Assembly: GCA_021229015.1 (NCBI GenBank)
Contig: CM037778.1
Span: forward strand, 86,404,477-86,468,476
DNA: 64,000 nucleotides
Source of the DNA: Solen grandis
Lineage: Eukaryota; Mollusca; Bivalvia; Adapedonta; Solenidae
Reading direction: 5' to 3'
The notes beneath the pieces were generated by a model. The model searched no databases and was not told where the DNA came from. It saw only the letters and a program-made list of their open reading frames with translations. This document shows positions 11,388 to 22,600 of this stretch, piece after piece (the first letter of the stretch is position 1; each line of letters begins with the position of its first letter). The position numbers were made by a program, and so were the translations under genes.

Positions 11388-12860
11388 CCTTTTAGGAGAC
11401 CCCCGAAACGACCCATAAATAATCAGCGCGAGTCAAACTGAAAGTAGCATTGAAAGTGTAACAATAACCTTGTCAACATATGCATGGAAATATGAATCGA
11501 CCATTGAAACCATGGTTAAGAAGGCATTTAAAAAGTACACATAGAAGACCACAGAAAAAATCCACAGAGGTTATAAAGATAATAGCCGTAAGTTTTTTTT
11601 TTTTAATTTACCTACAGGATTCAATCGTACCCAAACCAAACCGTACCCCCTTTTTAATACGCCTTGATGGTCGCAATTTGATATATCAGCCTCAGAGCAG
11701 GCGAAACATATCGTTTATTTGGGATGTACATAGTTCAAAATGACATTCATTCCGTTTTTCGGTATGTCTCCAGGAGAACGTTTCAGGATTGTCAATTTAA
11801 GCTGACTGCCAATTAAAATTATCTGTTAAAATCATACTTTAATCGGTTAATTTTGCGGCAGATTTTTGTATACACATTATTTTATTATAGATAAAACTTT
11901 CAAAACCTTCCCTAAGTCAAGTTTATTTACATTGACAACCGGTATAGTGAGATCTCAGTGTACTACGATTATCAATTGCATAGTTATATTTATTTGTTCA
12001 ATCAGCTTTGATGTAACATGGAAAAGTAACTAAAGGCTGAGGCTACTAACCTCTTGAATTATGGTTTTACTGATACTAGTCATGAATCAGGTATATTCTC
12101 AATTAAAAGTTTATGGGATATTTCAATAAAAGTTTTTTTGGGGTATTAATTAAGCGGGGTAATAACAAAAATCTTGGGCGTGCATTTTAAGCAGAACATT
12201 TCGTACTGCTACTTTTCGTATGTGTTTAACTTTCAAACACAGAAAAGATAGCTTCCAACTTATTTTTTTTATGAAATAAGTAGCTGATTTTAGTGATATG
12301 ACCCAGAATCTCTGAATCTGAATATGTGTTTGAAAAATGTTTTAAAATGACATTACTGTAAAATTAAATTTTTTTCAAACTCAAATTCAGGTAGTTCTGT
12401 CTGAAAAAATGCTTAGAAGACATTTGTAACTAGCAGAGTAGCATCAACTTCAGCTAGAAAACAGCTGGGTTGGAAGAAACCTTATCTCATACTGCAGGTC
12501 CATTTAAATAAGCTTTTTATCCTACATTGTCTAACATATTATTAATCTTTTTTTGAATTGAGAAATAATTAGATTTTGCTGGTAATGCTATATAATTTTA
12601 TAATTTCAGGGAAATAATTTTTTTAAAAAAAACATTTTTATTATTATTTAACGAATGATAAAAAATATATTTGAAGTAAATCAAATCCAATTAACATTAA
12701 ACTTTTCATAAATTACTGCATTATTAGAACTCTGTACACATAAAGCTTATCATGAAATTAATTCAATTAAACTTACCTAATTTAATAAAAACCTATTTCC
12801 AGATTATTTAGACAGAATTAAAAGAAAATTATGCAAGGAGAGTCTTCCAAAGTACCTTAA
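11388..12860. other. AT-rich intergenic stretch, nothing recognised
   Basis: No exon with convincing splice sites was seen. The 87-residue plus-strand frame at 11480-11743 has no recognisable domain. Possibly part of the transposon ending at the Tnp2-like gene, but terminal inverted repeats could not be found. Confidence 0.35.
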
Positions 12861-12879
12861 AATGTTCAATTTCTTTTTT

Positions 12880-13075
12880 CTGCCTGGGGGCTTTTTCCCC
12901 CCCTTGTCCCCCTATCAGGGCATTGCCTTGGACCCACAGGGGGCCTAAGTAGCCCCCTTGACCCCCCATCTCCCCTGTTTTTATCTGTTACTTTCAAATA
13001 CAATTGCCTACTCTGACACATTTTAACAACCCTGGGTTTCGAAGATTTTACAGGGGGATCCAATATGGGGTCCAG
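12880..13075. repeat. C-rich low-complexity repeat fragment
   Basis: The plus strand has runs such as ccccccccttgtccccctat and tagcccccttgaccccccat in otherwise AT-rich DNA. Compositional contrast suggests a repeat fragment. A 65-residue minus-strand frame here reflects the skew and is not called as a gene. Confidence 0.45.
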
Positions 13076-13244
13076 CCAAATAGGTTAAATAGCTTCTTAA
13101 CAGAAACAAATTCATTATTGTCACCCAAATACCTAACCTACTATTACCCATGGGTACTCATGCTAATTTAGTCATTGCTTAAAAAAAAAGGATTGACTGG
13201 TATTTACCAGTTGTAATATTTTAATAACTTCTTCTTCCAAATAA

Positions 13245-13344
13245 NNNNNNNNNNNNNNNNNNNNNNNNNNNNNNNNNNNNNNNNNNNNNNNNNNNNNNNN
13301 NNNNNNNNNNNNNNNNNNNNNNNNNNNNNNNNNNNNNNNNNNNN
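13245..13344. other. Assembly gap, 100 N
   Basis: Exactly 100 N, the customary placeholder for a gap of unknown size. It falls inside the transposase coding region. Confidence 0.98.
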
Positions 13345-14564
13345 AGATTGGACCTAGCTTTTTACATAATAAGGCAAGTGAACACAAGCATTGTGAACAT
13401 TCAGCCACAGGATCCGTCACTATACAACTCAGAAAACTGTAAGTAAATTTCTCCAGCAAATATTCAGACCTCTGAATACTAGTTTCACTGATCTGATCTC
13501 CAAGCAAAAAAAAAATTGCTTCTGGCAGCAATCCAAAATGTTGTAAATAGTTGACAGGAAGAATACCATTTAAGCAAGGTATTGCATAATACAGCAAAAA
13601 TGTTTGTAGTTCTGTTGCCTTAAAATGTGCATAATGCTTTTCAAGGGCTCTCGGCAAGCGTTCAATAAAGTATGGAGGTTTTACTTTCATTAGTCTTTCA
13701 GATATCTGTTTTAAGTGTTTTCCAACAAAATATGGACTACCACTTTCTGTTGGTGAGAACCACTTGCTCATTAAAGTTTTAACAATGCCAAGTAACACAC
13801 AGTGCATGTAATCAGGCACAACTCCATCTACCAAATCAAACTGATTTAAAAATGATAGGCCAGAAAGACCTTTGAAACCCATTATTCTGTCTTTTTCTGA
13901 TGCTGAAGCCATATTTTGTAGAACATTTTCATGTGATCTACTTGGAAATCGTTCCTCAGGAGATCTATATGGGTAACATCTGCTGTGGCCACGGCCTTGT
14001 TTCACAACAATACCTGGCTCCTCACATGTAATGCATGCATGCATCCCATTAAATAATGTCATGTTCAGGACTGCTGCCTTTGCTGGCAAGTCCATCGTAA
14101 CACATAATACAGTCAAATAAACTCTTTGGTTTCGCCATCAACTTCAATTTTCAGGCCACTTTGTGTCAGCATGTTTATTTCTCGACTAACACATTCAAAT
14201 ACAATTTTAAAAGGAGGTTTGCCCTTTCCCTGCCACAATCCTACAAGTAATAAATTTTCCCTTGAAAATCTCAATGATGGAGACAGTTCATTGATGGCAA
14301 GGAAGATTGGCCACAACTCTATTTTTGAAGACGAATACAAGTTCACACCATCTGTATTAAGAACACATGTGAGATGTAGAGTGTCATGTGCAATGCCCCT
14401 TCTTCCGGACATTTTGTATAGTTCACCACTGCAAATATCTGTCAAATCTCTGGAGTCAACAGCTTGGTTCACATGGTTTGAGTTTTTGATCAAATCGTCC
14501 CAGATTCCTGAAACAAAAAGAAAGGTCATATTAATAAGTATGTGGAATAAAAATAGCACCGCCC

Positions 14565-14820
14565 ACGGATGCCAACGCTCGTCTGTTATTTCTTAAGTCT
14601 GTAAAGGGGCATAATTCTGTCAAAAAGCCTCACAGAGTTATGGCCCTTGGTCAGATTGTAGCCCTTGTGATGATGAATAAGCATGTGAAGTTTCATAAGA
14701 AAATCTGTAGTAGTATTGAAGTTATGGCCAAGGTTAAAGTTTTTCACGCCTATGTCAACGACGACGACACCGACAATGCCAACGTCGACACCAGGGTGAT
14801 CGCAATACCTTGACTTTTTT
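14565..14820 (+). repeat. Dispersed repeat inside transposase intron 2
   Basis: Contains 'ggggcataattctgtcaaaa', 'gagttatggcccttggtca', 'gaagtttcataagaaaatct' and 'gacgacgacaccgacaatgc', the same family as the two units at 1-400. It sits between exons 3 and 2 of the transposase gene, so it inserted after that intron existed. Confidence 0.65.
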
Positions 14821-15884
14821 TCTCCGAAAAAACAGACAAGCTAATAAAACAAGCCATCTCTGAGGTTGATTTATATTCCACTGTCCATATTTTTATGGTA
14901 TTTATTACTATTTAATAACATTGAAATTCTTTGTTACATGTTGACCTTTCATGTATCATGTGACTGAGTAATTATGAACAATAATGGAATACAACTGTCA
15001 GAATTAAGATGATGTACTTTGCACTTTGTTATGTAAAAAGCTTTTAATACAAACACACTTATATAAATTAATGCAAACCTGTTGCTTGCAGAAGGCCCTT
15101 TAGTAGTTCCTTAACATTGGCAATCATGAACGAGTGTTTGACACTGGAACAATCTTCTGTTTCACACTGCAGGGTGGATCTATCTATCATGCTGCCACAC
15201 ATGCTACAGTAGTTCATCTCTTTGTATGAAGATGCAGGTACACAAGAAAGTAAATTACCATAGTGTAAAATAGGGCTACTTTTGTGTTCTGGTAACACCT
15301 CTTGTAATGTTTCCAAAATTGCCTTGCAACCACTAGCAGTGACTTTGTGCTTTTTAAAACAAGAAAGTAATTTTAATGCATTAATTTCATCTGTTTTTGA
15401 TTTGACATTTGACCCCTCAGTAACTGAACTGTCATCTTCTGATAAAAAATTGCTAGACTCTGAATTGATACTCGAAGATGATACTGTAGAATCACTATCA
15501 GAAGCAGAGATATCTTCTAAATCTTCGCCATTTGAGTTTGAGGGTGATTCCAGTTCCACATGGTCTCCAATAAGAACATCCTTTTCAGCTGCTGATGAAC
15601 AGCCTGAAACAAATGACTGACATATTGAATAATTTACACAAGTATATTCTTTGATATTCTGTCAGATGTTCACGGGAATGGTTTATGAAATTTCTTTTCA
15701 GCTATTGACTGAGTAATATTTGATCTCGACTTAACCATGTTTCATGAAGAGTGGGTAAGACTAAAGAACAAGAGCACCACATGGCAGTGCAAAATACGCC
15801 CGTCTATTGAGCAGACTGAACCCATTTTATTTAAAAATGCAGTAAGATAAATGTTATTAAAGATGGATAAGGTTTGCATTATAG

Positions 15885-16119
15885 CCCAGAGTGCAGTAAA
15901 CATAATCAGTGCTTTGACTTTGTATACATTTGTAATTTTGTGAAAATGATATTAATAATAGTAATAATTATTAATATCATGTAAATTATTATTACAACAG
16001 AATTGTTATAATAACAACAAAGAGAATTATTGTTATTATTAATTAGTAAATATGAGAGTACTAATAATAATTGCACTGTTGTGCAATGAACTTTGACGCT
16101 GTTGTGACTGCACTCTGGG
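15885..16119. mobile_element. MITE with AT-only core
   Basis: Perfect 13-bp inverted ends: cccagagtgcagt (15885-15897) and actgcactctggg (16107-16119). The core is nearly pure ATT/ATA repeat and self-complementary. It lies in the first intron of the transposase gene. Target duplication not clear. Confidence 0.7.
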
Positions 16120-16310
16120 TATTTGCTAAATAGAAATATTGTATAAAACGATAAATTGGGGTGATGTAAATGTACAAAGTAATATTTTAATCCTGACATT
16201 GAAATTTTGAGAAAACAAGAAACAAATGAAAAAGAGATGTTTCCACTGACGGTTTGAACTCAGGACCTTCCAAAAGTCATGTGGATGTGTTAACCACTTG
16301 CTAAAAATTC

Positions 16311-16525
16311 CTTGACAAGAAAAAATAACAAAGGGCAATAACTCTGAAAATATGGAAGCAAGAGTTATGTTTTTTGTGCACTGCACTTCTACCCATTGAG
16401 GTCTATCCATATATGAAGTTTCATGTTAATAGCTCTTGTAGTTTCCGAATTATGTTCCGGACAAAGTACTGGACGCCGCCCGCCCGCCCGATATGGGTGA
16501 TCATATAATTCAACGGGCGTATAAA
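16311..16525 (+). repeat. 'gtttcatgttaatagct' interspersed repeat
   Basis: Contains 'acaaagggcaataactctga', 'gcactgcacttctacccatt', 'tgaagtttcatgttaatagc' and 'gaattatgttccggacaaag', matching the units of the array at 54783-55890. It ends with cgcccgcccgcccg. Confidence 0.6.
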
Positions 16526-17340
16526 AAATATCTTCTATGTGTTCAAAAGGGTTTTCTATTATTTTACCTTGTGACCTAGTTTTTTTTACCCCATACAACC
16601 CAGTTTCAAAATCATCTGTTATTTCATAGCAGCAAACATTCTCAACAAGTTTCATAAAAATTGGAAAAGAAATGTGACCTCTAAAGTGTTCACAATGTTT
16701 TTCTATGATTTTCCAGGTATACTTATTAATATGAAACAATCTGAATGCACATGCGGACACACAGACATGAAAACACTGAAGTGACAACTGTATTTAGCTC
16801 ACCACAATATGCTTACCATCATGATTACTGGTTTCATTGAAAGACAAGTGTTGCTTGCACTTTAATGCTTTCCATCTGTACGTGGTACTGCGAGGAACTG
16901 GGGTGTTAGTGTGTTTGTACAGCATTCTTTTGGGCTTCAATGGCGCTGAAAATGTGGGGGATAATGAATGACACTTTTACAATACATGCGACTCCTGTGG
17001 ATAAACAAAGGTTTATGAGAACTCCCAAACAAGGCGTGAAACTTACAAATTTTCCCATTTGTGTCATTGTCGAAGAATTCATCAACAATTTAAAGGGACT
17101 GTCTTGCATATCGCCAGGATTAAAAAATAAAAATGTTGCAAAATAGAGCAGGGTTTTGTAATTAATTATTTTACACCAAAATATTGGTGTTCTGAACTTC
17201 ATATAAAAAATATATGTACCTTCTTGTTATAATATGTTTAAAACTTGCATTTGACTGAACAAAATTTAAGCAAAGGTTGAGGTGTTTTTCTGGCAAAATG
17301 TAACCAAAAACAAAAGAAATCTCACTTTTTATATCATCCA
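16526..17340. other. Transposase intron 1, no recognised feature
   Basis: AT-rich; several 60-130 residue frames are present on both strands but none has a domain, convincing splice sites or phase agreement with the flanking transposase exons. Confidence 0.4.
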
Positions 17341-17343
17341 AAC

Positions 17344-17370
17344 ATATATATATATATATATATATATATA
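17344..17370. repeat. (AT)n microsatellite
   Basis: About 27 bp of AT repeat just upstream of the tRNA-like sequence. Confidence 0.9.
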
Positions 17371-17412
17371 GCAGGAGTGTAATTAGAGTTACTTATTCGT
17401 ATTAACATATGA

Positions 17413-17486
17413 CAGCCGGAATAGCTCAGTGGTCAGAGCGTCCACTTAACATACTAGAGGTCCTGGGTTCGATCCCCATGTGAGGA
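17413..17486 (+). ncRNA. tRNA-like sequence (tRNA-derived repeat head)
   Basis: The D-arm region gccggaatagctcagtggtc with agagc, and a T-arm with B box ggttcgatccc flanked by ctgg/ccat, are good RNA polymerase III promoter boxes. The acceptor ends do not pair and the anticodon arm is not a clean 5-bp stem with a 7-base loop, so I do not call a functional tRNA. More likely a lone head of a tRNA-derived repeat. Confidence 0.55.
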
Positions 17487-17776
17487 AAGAACTTTTTGAT
17501 TTATTTCATTTCTGATTTACATTATAGTTCTGCTTTGGAAAATTCAAATTACACTGACAAATATGTGAGACCGTCCATTTAATAGCTAAATAATTCATGA
17601 AGAACTGTGTTTTAAACAGTGATACTTTTTTGTTTTAACATCAAATACTAATTTAATTTTGTTGAAAATAATAAATTTCTTAATAAATAAAAGTTTTTGA
17701 AGCGATTCAAATGGATGTTACATAGTAATAATGATTATTAAACATAGCAGAATTATAAATAAATTTCTGGTAAAAT

Positions 17777-17978
17777 AGTCTGCACAAAAAACACTAGTCC
17801 AAATACCATGCTAGTGAAAAATCATTCAGAATGGTCAGTTAAAAAAATTCACTCGTCGGAAAAACGTGTTGAAAAATATTTTGTTACCTTATTTTTTTGC
17901 TAGTAGAAAATCAGTCTGACTAGTATATTTTCCAAAGGGACTAGTTTGAAAGATTAGTAAAAGGTTTTGGTGCAGACT
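17777..17978. mobile_element. MITE with AGTCTGC ends and CACTAGT repeats, copy 1
   Basis: Inverted ends agtctgcac (17777) and gtgcagact (to 17978), then 'aaaaaacactagtcc' inside, with further ctagt motifs and the shared segment 'aaaaatcattcag'. Same family as 22744-22952. It lies in transposase intron 1, immediately beyond the exon 1 donor. Confidence 0.75.
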
Positions 17979-18154
17979 GAGACATTAATTGTGTACAAAG
18001 CAAACATACAAAAGCCATGCTGCATGTAGAGGTGCTTAAGAATTGATGCCTTCGAGTTCACCAGTCGCCTACATTCAAGGCATTCAAATTTTCGTCTATT
18101 TCCAACATACTTTTCCACAAATGCATTCTGTTTGCATGACTCTGCTGTATCCAT

Positions 18155-19655
18155 GATTTAATAATATATCTGAAAATATAAGCACATCAAATGACACACA
18201 AAATTCATTTTTAATAAATTTATAAAATGTGAAATTTTAAGGTACTTTGTTATATAACTAACAATCAAAATCACCAGCCCAGCCAGACCCCAAATGTTAT
18301 CAATGTTATAAAGTCAATCAATCAATCTATAATAAGCGTCTGGATACTCTGATGAAAACGGTCAATTTTACAGTTAACTTTTATTTGATCCAAATAGACA
18401 TGGGTGCTATTTCTAGTTCTGTCATGCAATATAGGTAAATTATAAAACAATCAAGGCTGTTCATCTTACAACCATGTGATGAAATTGCTCAATGAAAATA
18501 TTTTTTTAATAGGAAAAATTGAGTCAAGCGTCTGAGCTTTGCAATTGTTATTTACTCAGTTGATTAAAGTGCTCTTATGACATCACACTGACACTGTCAT
18601 TGGTGCTCTTGATTGGCAACTGATAAGAACTGGTGTATTTTATAACAACAGACTGTCTGAGGTGTCTATTAATTTGAAATCAATGGTTTTAAGACGCCCT
18701 GGCTACAATTCCTAAGTGTCAATTTTGAGAGCCCTGGTTAAATGTCAAGACATGTGCATGTACTAACAATACATCGAGCAACAACTATCACTATATTAAC
18801 TGCTAAATTATGTCGAGTACCACAATTATTTTGTAAATACCTTCCAAACCTATTTATTCAGCACAATAACAGTGTTCAATCCAGCTTTGCTCATTAGGAG
18901 GCCAATCGGGCCCATAGACCTTGACATTAGTGGTCATTTAAAAAAATAATGGGCCATCAGGTTTCTTATCACCGGTAAAATATTCTAGAGGTTCACCGTT
19001 GTAATATCAAAAAAAGTTAATCTCTAATGTAGACAAACGGAAGTTCAGCCCTGAAGATAGAGGTATATGCACAAGAAGCACTTCATTGTCAATTCCATTT
19101 AAAAAATGCCAACCTTTTATCGTAGAGCTCAGTTTCGAGTCATTTAAGCTGGTTTGGTTTGGTTTGATCTAAGTCAGTGGAAAAGGGAACCTTGTTTGTT
19201 GTGGTTGCAGGAGAAGGGAACTTCCAATGTGGTATCATCATTTTGAACGGTCTTTTTTTCACATTTGTCTTATCAAAAAGAAACCTGAAATCTGTTTCAT
19301 CTTTGGATTCAAGCAGCCGAAAGACGCAAACAATGGACTGGTTCTCAAATACTTCCTACAGTTATGTTGAATTGTGTACTAAATCGCGAAGACAGTCTGA
19401 CAAGTGCTCGCTAATGGGCAGAAAGAAAAAGAATGAACCCAAATGATGCCGGCAATTTAGCGCCATTTGAGATGTTTAAAATTTGATCGGTGTATAGCTG
19501 ATAGCTACTTACCTTTCACAAGTAGATCTACATGTAGCCCATGCCTTCTTAGTTCGATATTTTCTTGAAAATAGCCGAGATGTTCCGATTGCTTATTTGC
19601 ACACGTTATTCGGGCCGTGTGCAAAAATAAGTTCTCACACGCGGGAGAGTTAAAA
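18155..19655. other. Divergent intergenic region between transposase and BEN genes
   Basis: The 1.5 kb between two divergent start codons must contain both promoters if both genes are transcribed. I see no TATA box or operator-like pattern I can defend. The 89-residue plus-strand frame at 19177-19446 lacks a domain and is not called. Confidence 0.45.
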
Positions 19656-22600
19656 ATGGCAGACAGCATGTTTTTTTTGGTTCAGTGGGAAGATCGGTTT
19701 ATGAGCATCATCAAACAGAAAGACATTGTTTCTGCGGACAAGAAAACGGCAGAATACAAAGAAGGAGAACTAGTCAAAGCGAAATACAGGGGAAAAGAAT
19801 TCAACGCTGTCATCAGCGAAATAAACGGTGAGTTAACCGGTACTTTCGTACCCTCATTTGATTTGGCCTGAACTCTGTTCCATTAATTTTGGTCACTCGA
19901 TAAATGAGTAGTACTTCGTTCATAATGTGTTCAAAATTTTAGGCATCGTATTTTTTTTTAGCAAAGTTTAATATTGAACTAAGTTAAAAGTTAAAATTAG
20001 CATGTTAGTTGCACTAAACATACGCTATATCCTCGAGTCGTGGGTTTTCTGCCAAATGTAATAATGGTTTATTTAAATAAATGTGTTCCTGATGAAGGTC
20101 TAATTTTAAAGATAAAAGCATGGTTATGTTAAACAATACTTTTTATGGTGATTGTGAAAATTTCAACCACGGATGTTTCATAAAACTTGTGATTCGGACC
20201 GATATAAATAGCTACTAAATTCTCTAGGTGTGATGCGATTTTCCATTAACCGGAAGTGGCTGAACTCTCAATGTACTTTCGTTTTAAAAACAAGGCCAAT
20301 TGAGTTATAAAACGTTTATTATGAATGTTTATATGATGTGCATATCTTAATTAGGTGTACAACTGTTCAATAATACCAAAATAACAGTCATATTTTTTTC
20401 CGATTATTTATTTCCCTGTGGGAGAATGTAGCCATATAACTTTAATATTCAACTCTGACACACATGTATTACAAAAGAAGACGTCTGTAAAATGTTGCCC
20501 CGTGCATTCGTCAGTGTAGTTGCGCACATTACCTCCCTTGTGGATATTACATCCCTTGGATATGCAAATGTACAAAACCAACTCGGTGTCTTTCACAGTT
20601 CACCATGTATGAAGCCTTGTTTATTAGAGGAGGTTGATTGTATGGTCTATGTATTCATGTGTTCTGAATGGATAGGCTCACCCGCCATAAGGGTTGAGTT
20701 TTTTTTTATGTTGATAAATAACAAACAAAAAAGTAAGCAAAATATTTATTTTTCAAATGTTACAGCTGACATGAAGTACCTGAAGAAGCAGTTAAAACTT
20801 CCTCCGAAGTATTCCTACATGGAAATCATGACAAGGCAGCTTCCACAAACTGTGCACAAAGTACCAGGTAGGTAAATATTCTGAGCAGTGTTCAAATTGC
20901 TACCAACTATTATGAACTCATCAGGCCCTAGAAAAGTGTTTGCAGAGTATGTGCACGGTTCATTATATGCATGCAACGAACACATTTGTTAACATTTAAT
21001 TACGCTTATAAATGAACGTTAAGTCTTAAAATTTACAATTTACATGGTTTCTGTCTGTTTTTAGCAAATAAAGTTTTTTTTTATATTGATGATTTGTGTT
21101 TCTTTTAAATCATTTTGCTACATTTGCTTAATGCAAGACTTTAATTTACTCCTATATCACAAGGTAAAACATGTTAGAAATTGTGATAATCAACCATAAT
21201 TGCAGCATACCACACCTAGTGTACTAATTGAAAACAGAATCGTGCAGTTCACACATAAAAATTCAAACGTGGCTACACTATGCTTACACATCTTCGGTAT
21301 ATTATTTTTTAATATAGTTAAATCGCCTTGACCATGAAACGTGCATATTCCCTTAGTTATACAGCTTCATCTTCTTAAAGCCAATGACTGATTGCGATTG
21401 ATGACACCTAACCCATTGTTAGCAAAACATGCTTTGCACAGGATTTTTTTTGCAATAAACGTTTGATGTTGTGGTTGATTTGTCCTCTATTTACCGTAAT
21501 TCGACAGTTTACTTCTGTAAGGATTGTGCTTGACCACTGAACCTTCAGTCATTCTCTCTAACATTTTGCAGAGCTTGTGCCAGTCAGAATGTCTGCACAA
21601 TCTTCGACTCCAGCTGCTGAGCCGTTCATGGCACCAAGGCCGTCTGCAGCATCTGCACCACCTTTAACATCAGCATCATTGACACCAGCTGCTGAGCCAT
21701 TCATGGCACCAAGGCCGTCTGCAGCATCTGCACCACCTTTAACATCAGCATCATTGACACCAGCTGCTGAGCCATTCATGGCACCAAGGCCGTCTGCAGC
21801 ATCTGCACCACCTTTAACATCAGCAACACTGACTGACAGTAGGACAACAACACCAGACACTTCCAGACCTGGGTAAGTTCTCCGATTTTGCTGTCACATA
21901 TTAAACTGAGTTTTTGTATGTAGACAGCCTGGAAGGTAAATCATTTATGATAGTCAACCAATCATCCACATTTGGACATGATAAAATTCATTAAGCTAAA
22001 AAGCAAATATATCAGAAATATTAATAAGAAATGATTAGATCTCATAAAATCAGATAATAAATTATATCCTTTTACAATGTGATATTAAGATCTGAGAACA
22101 TGACGTAAAAGGTCACCTCAGATTGACCTCTGAAGCCATGGATGTGTATAAAACGAGTGCCCGTAATTATTTTCAATGAAATCGCTTGTAATGAAAAATT
22201 TTGAAATAACTTTGCAGATATCTTCACCAACATAAAACGATAAAAGACATAAGCTGACATTTTGGATTCCAAACCACTTATGATGATATTCTATTTTTAG
22301 CTCATGGTGAGCTTTTGAGATTGCCCATTGTCCAGCATCTATCGGTGTCCGATGTCGGTCAAAAAAAAATTATACGTCTCTGAAACCGCTGGACAGATTT
22401 TGACCAAACAAACTCCTATACCAAAGTTGTTGAAATGCTTGCGGTTGGTTGAATAATTATATCATGTTTTACAGATATGAACTGTCGAGAGAGACAACCG
22501 AAAAGACCTCCGAAGACAGATCAGATGAGTAAGTCAGAATTTGTCATTTTAATATTGGGCTTTTTACGCCGTACTGAGTGTTTCTGTCTATCCAAACTTG

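Larger units (their letters stand above)
13208..18154 (-). pseudogene. Tnp2-type (CACTA/EnSpm-like) transposase gene, four exons, one frameshift, one assembly gap
   Basis: Minus strand. Exon 1 (18010-18154) begins with ATG and encodes a C2H2 finger, CLECRRLVNSKASILKHLYM followed by QH. Exon 2 (15079-15603) follows TTTGTTTCAG in matching phase 1, has an acidic Ser-rich tract, then SCFKKHKVTASGCKAIL and a Cys cluster YCSMCG..C..C. Exon 3 starts at 14517 (GTTTCAG) and runs into the transposase core, which contains NGMHACITCEEPG and DGVVPDYMHCVLLGIVK, the conserved Tnp2-like block. The frame breaks at about 14113-14116 in TTTATTTGA: one base is missing for continuity. The 100-N gap at 13245-13344 interrupts the core, and a GTAAAT donor ends it at 13208. 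Later exons and the element ends were not found. Called a pseudogene because of the frameshift, though a sequencing error in a T-rich run is possible. Confidence 0.7.

Noticed and set aside
14126..14596. 156-residue plus-strand frame
   Set aside because: It is antisense to transposase exon 3, which has domain motifs, splice sites and matching phase on the minus strand.
15282..15620. 112-residue plus-strand frame
   Set aside because: Antisense shadow of transposase exon 2.
17413..17486. Functional tRNA gene
   Set aside because: Acceptor stem and anticodon arm do not fold properly; kept only as a tRNA-like sequence.
21558..21860. 100-residue minus-strand frame with repeats
   Set aside because: Antisense to the 75-bp coding repeats of the BEN gene; open only because the unit is a multiple of three.
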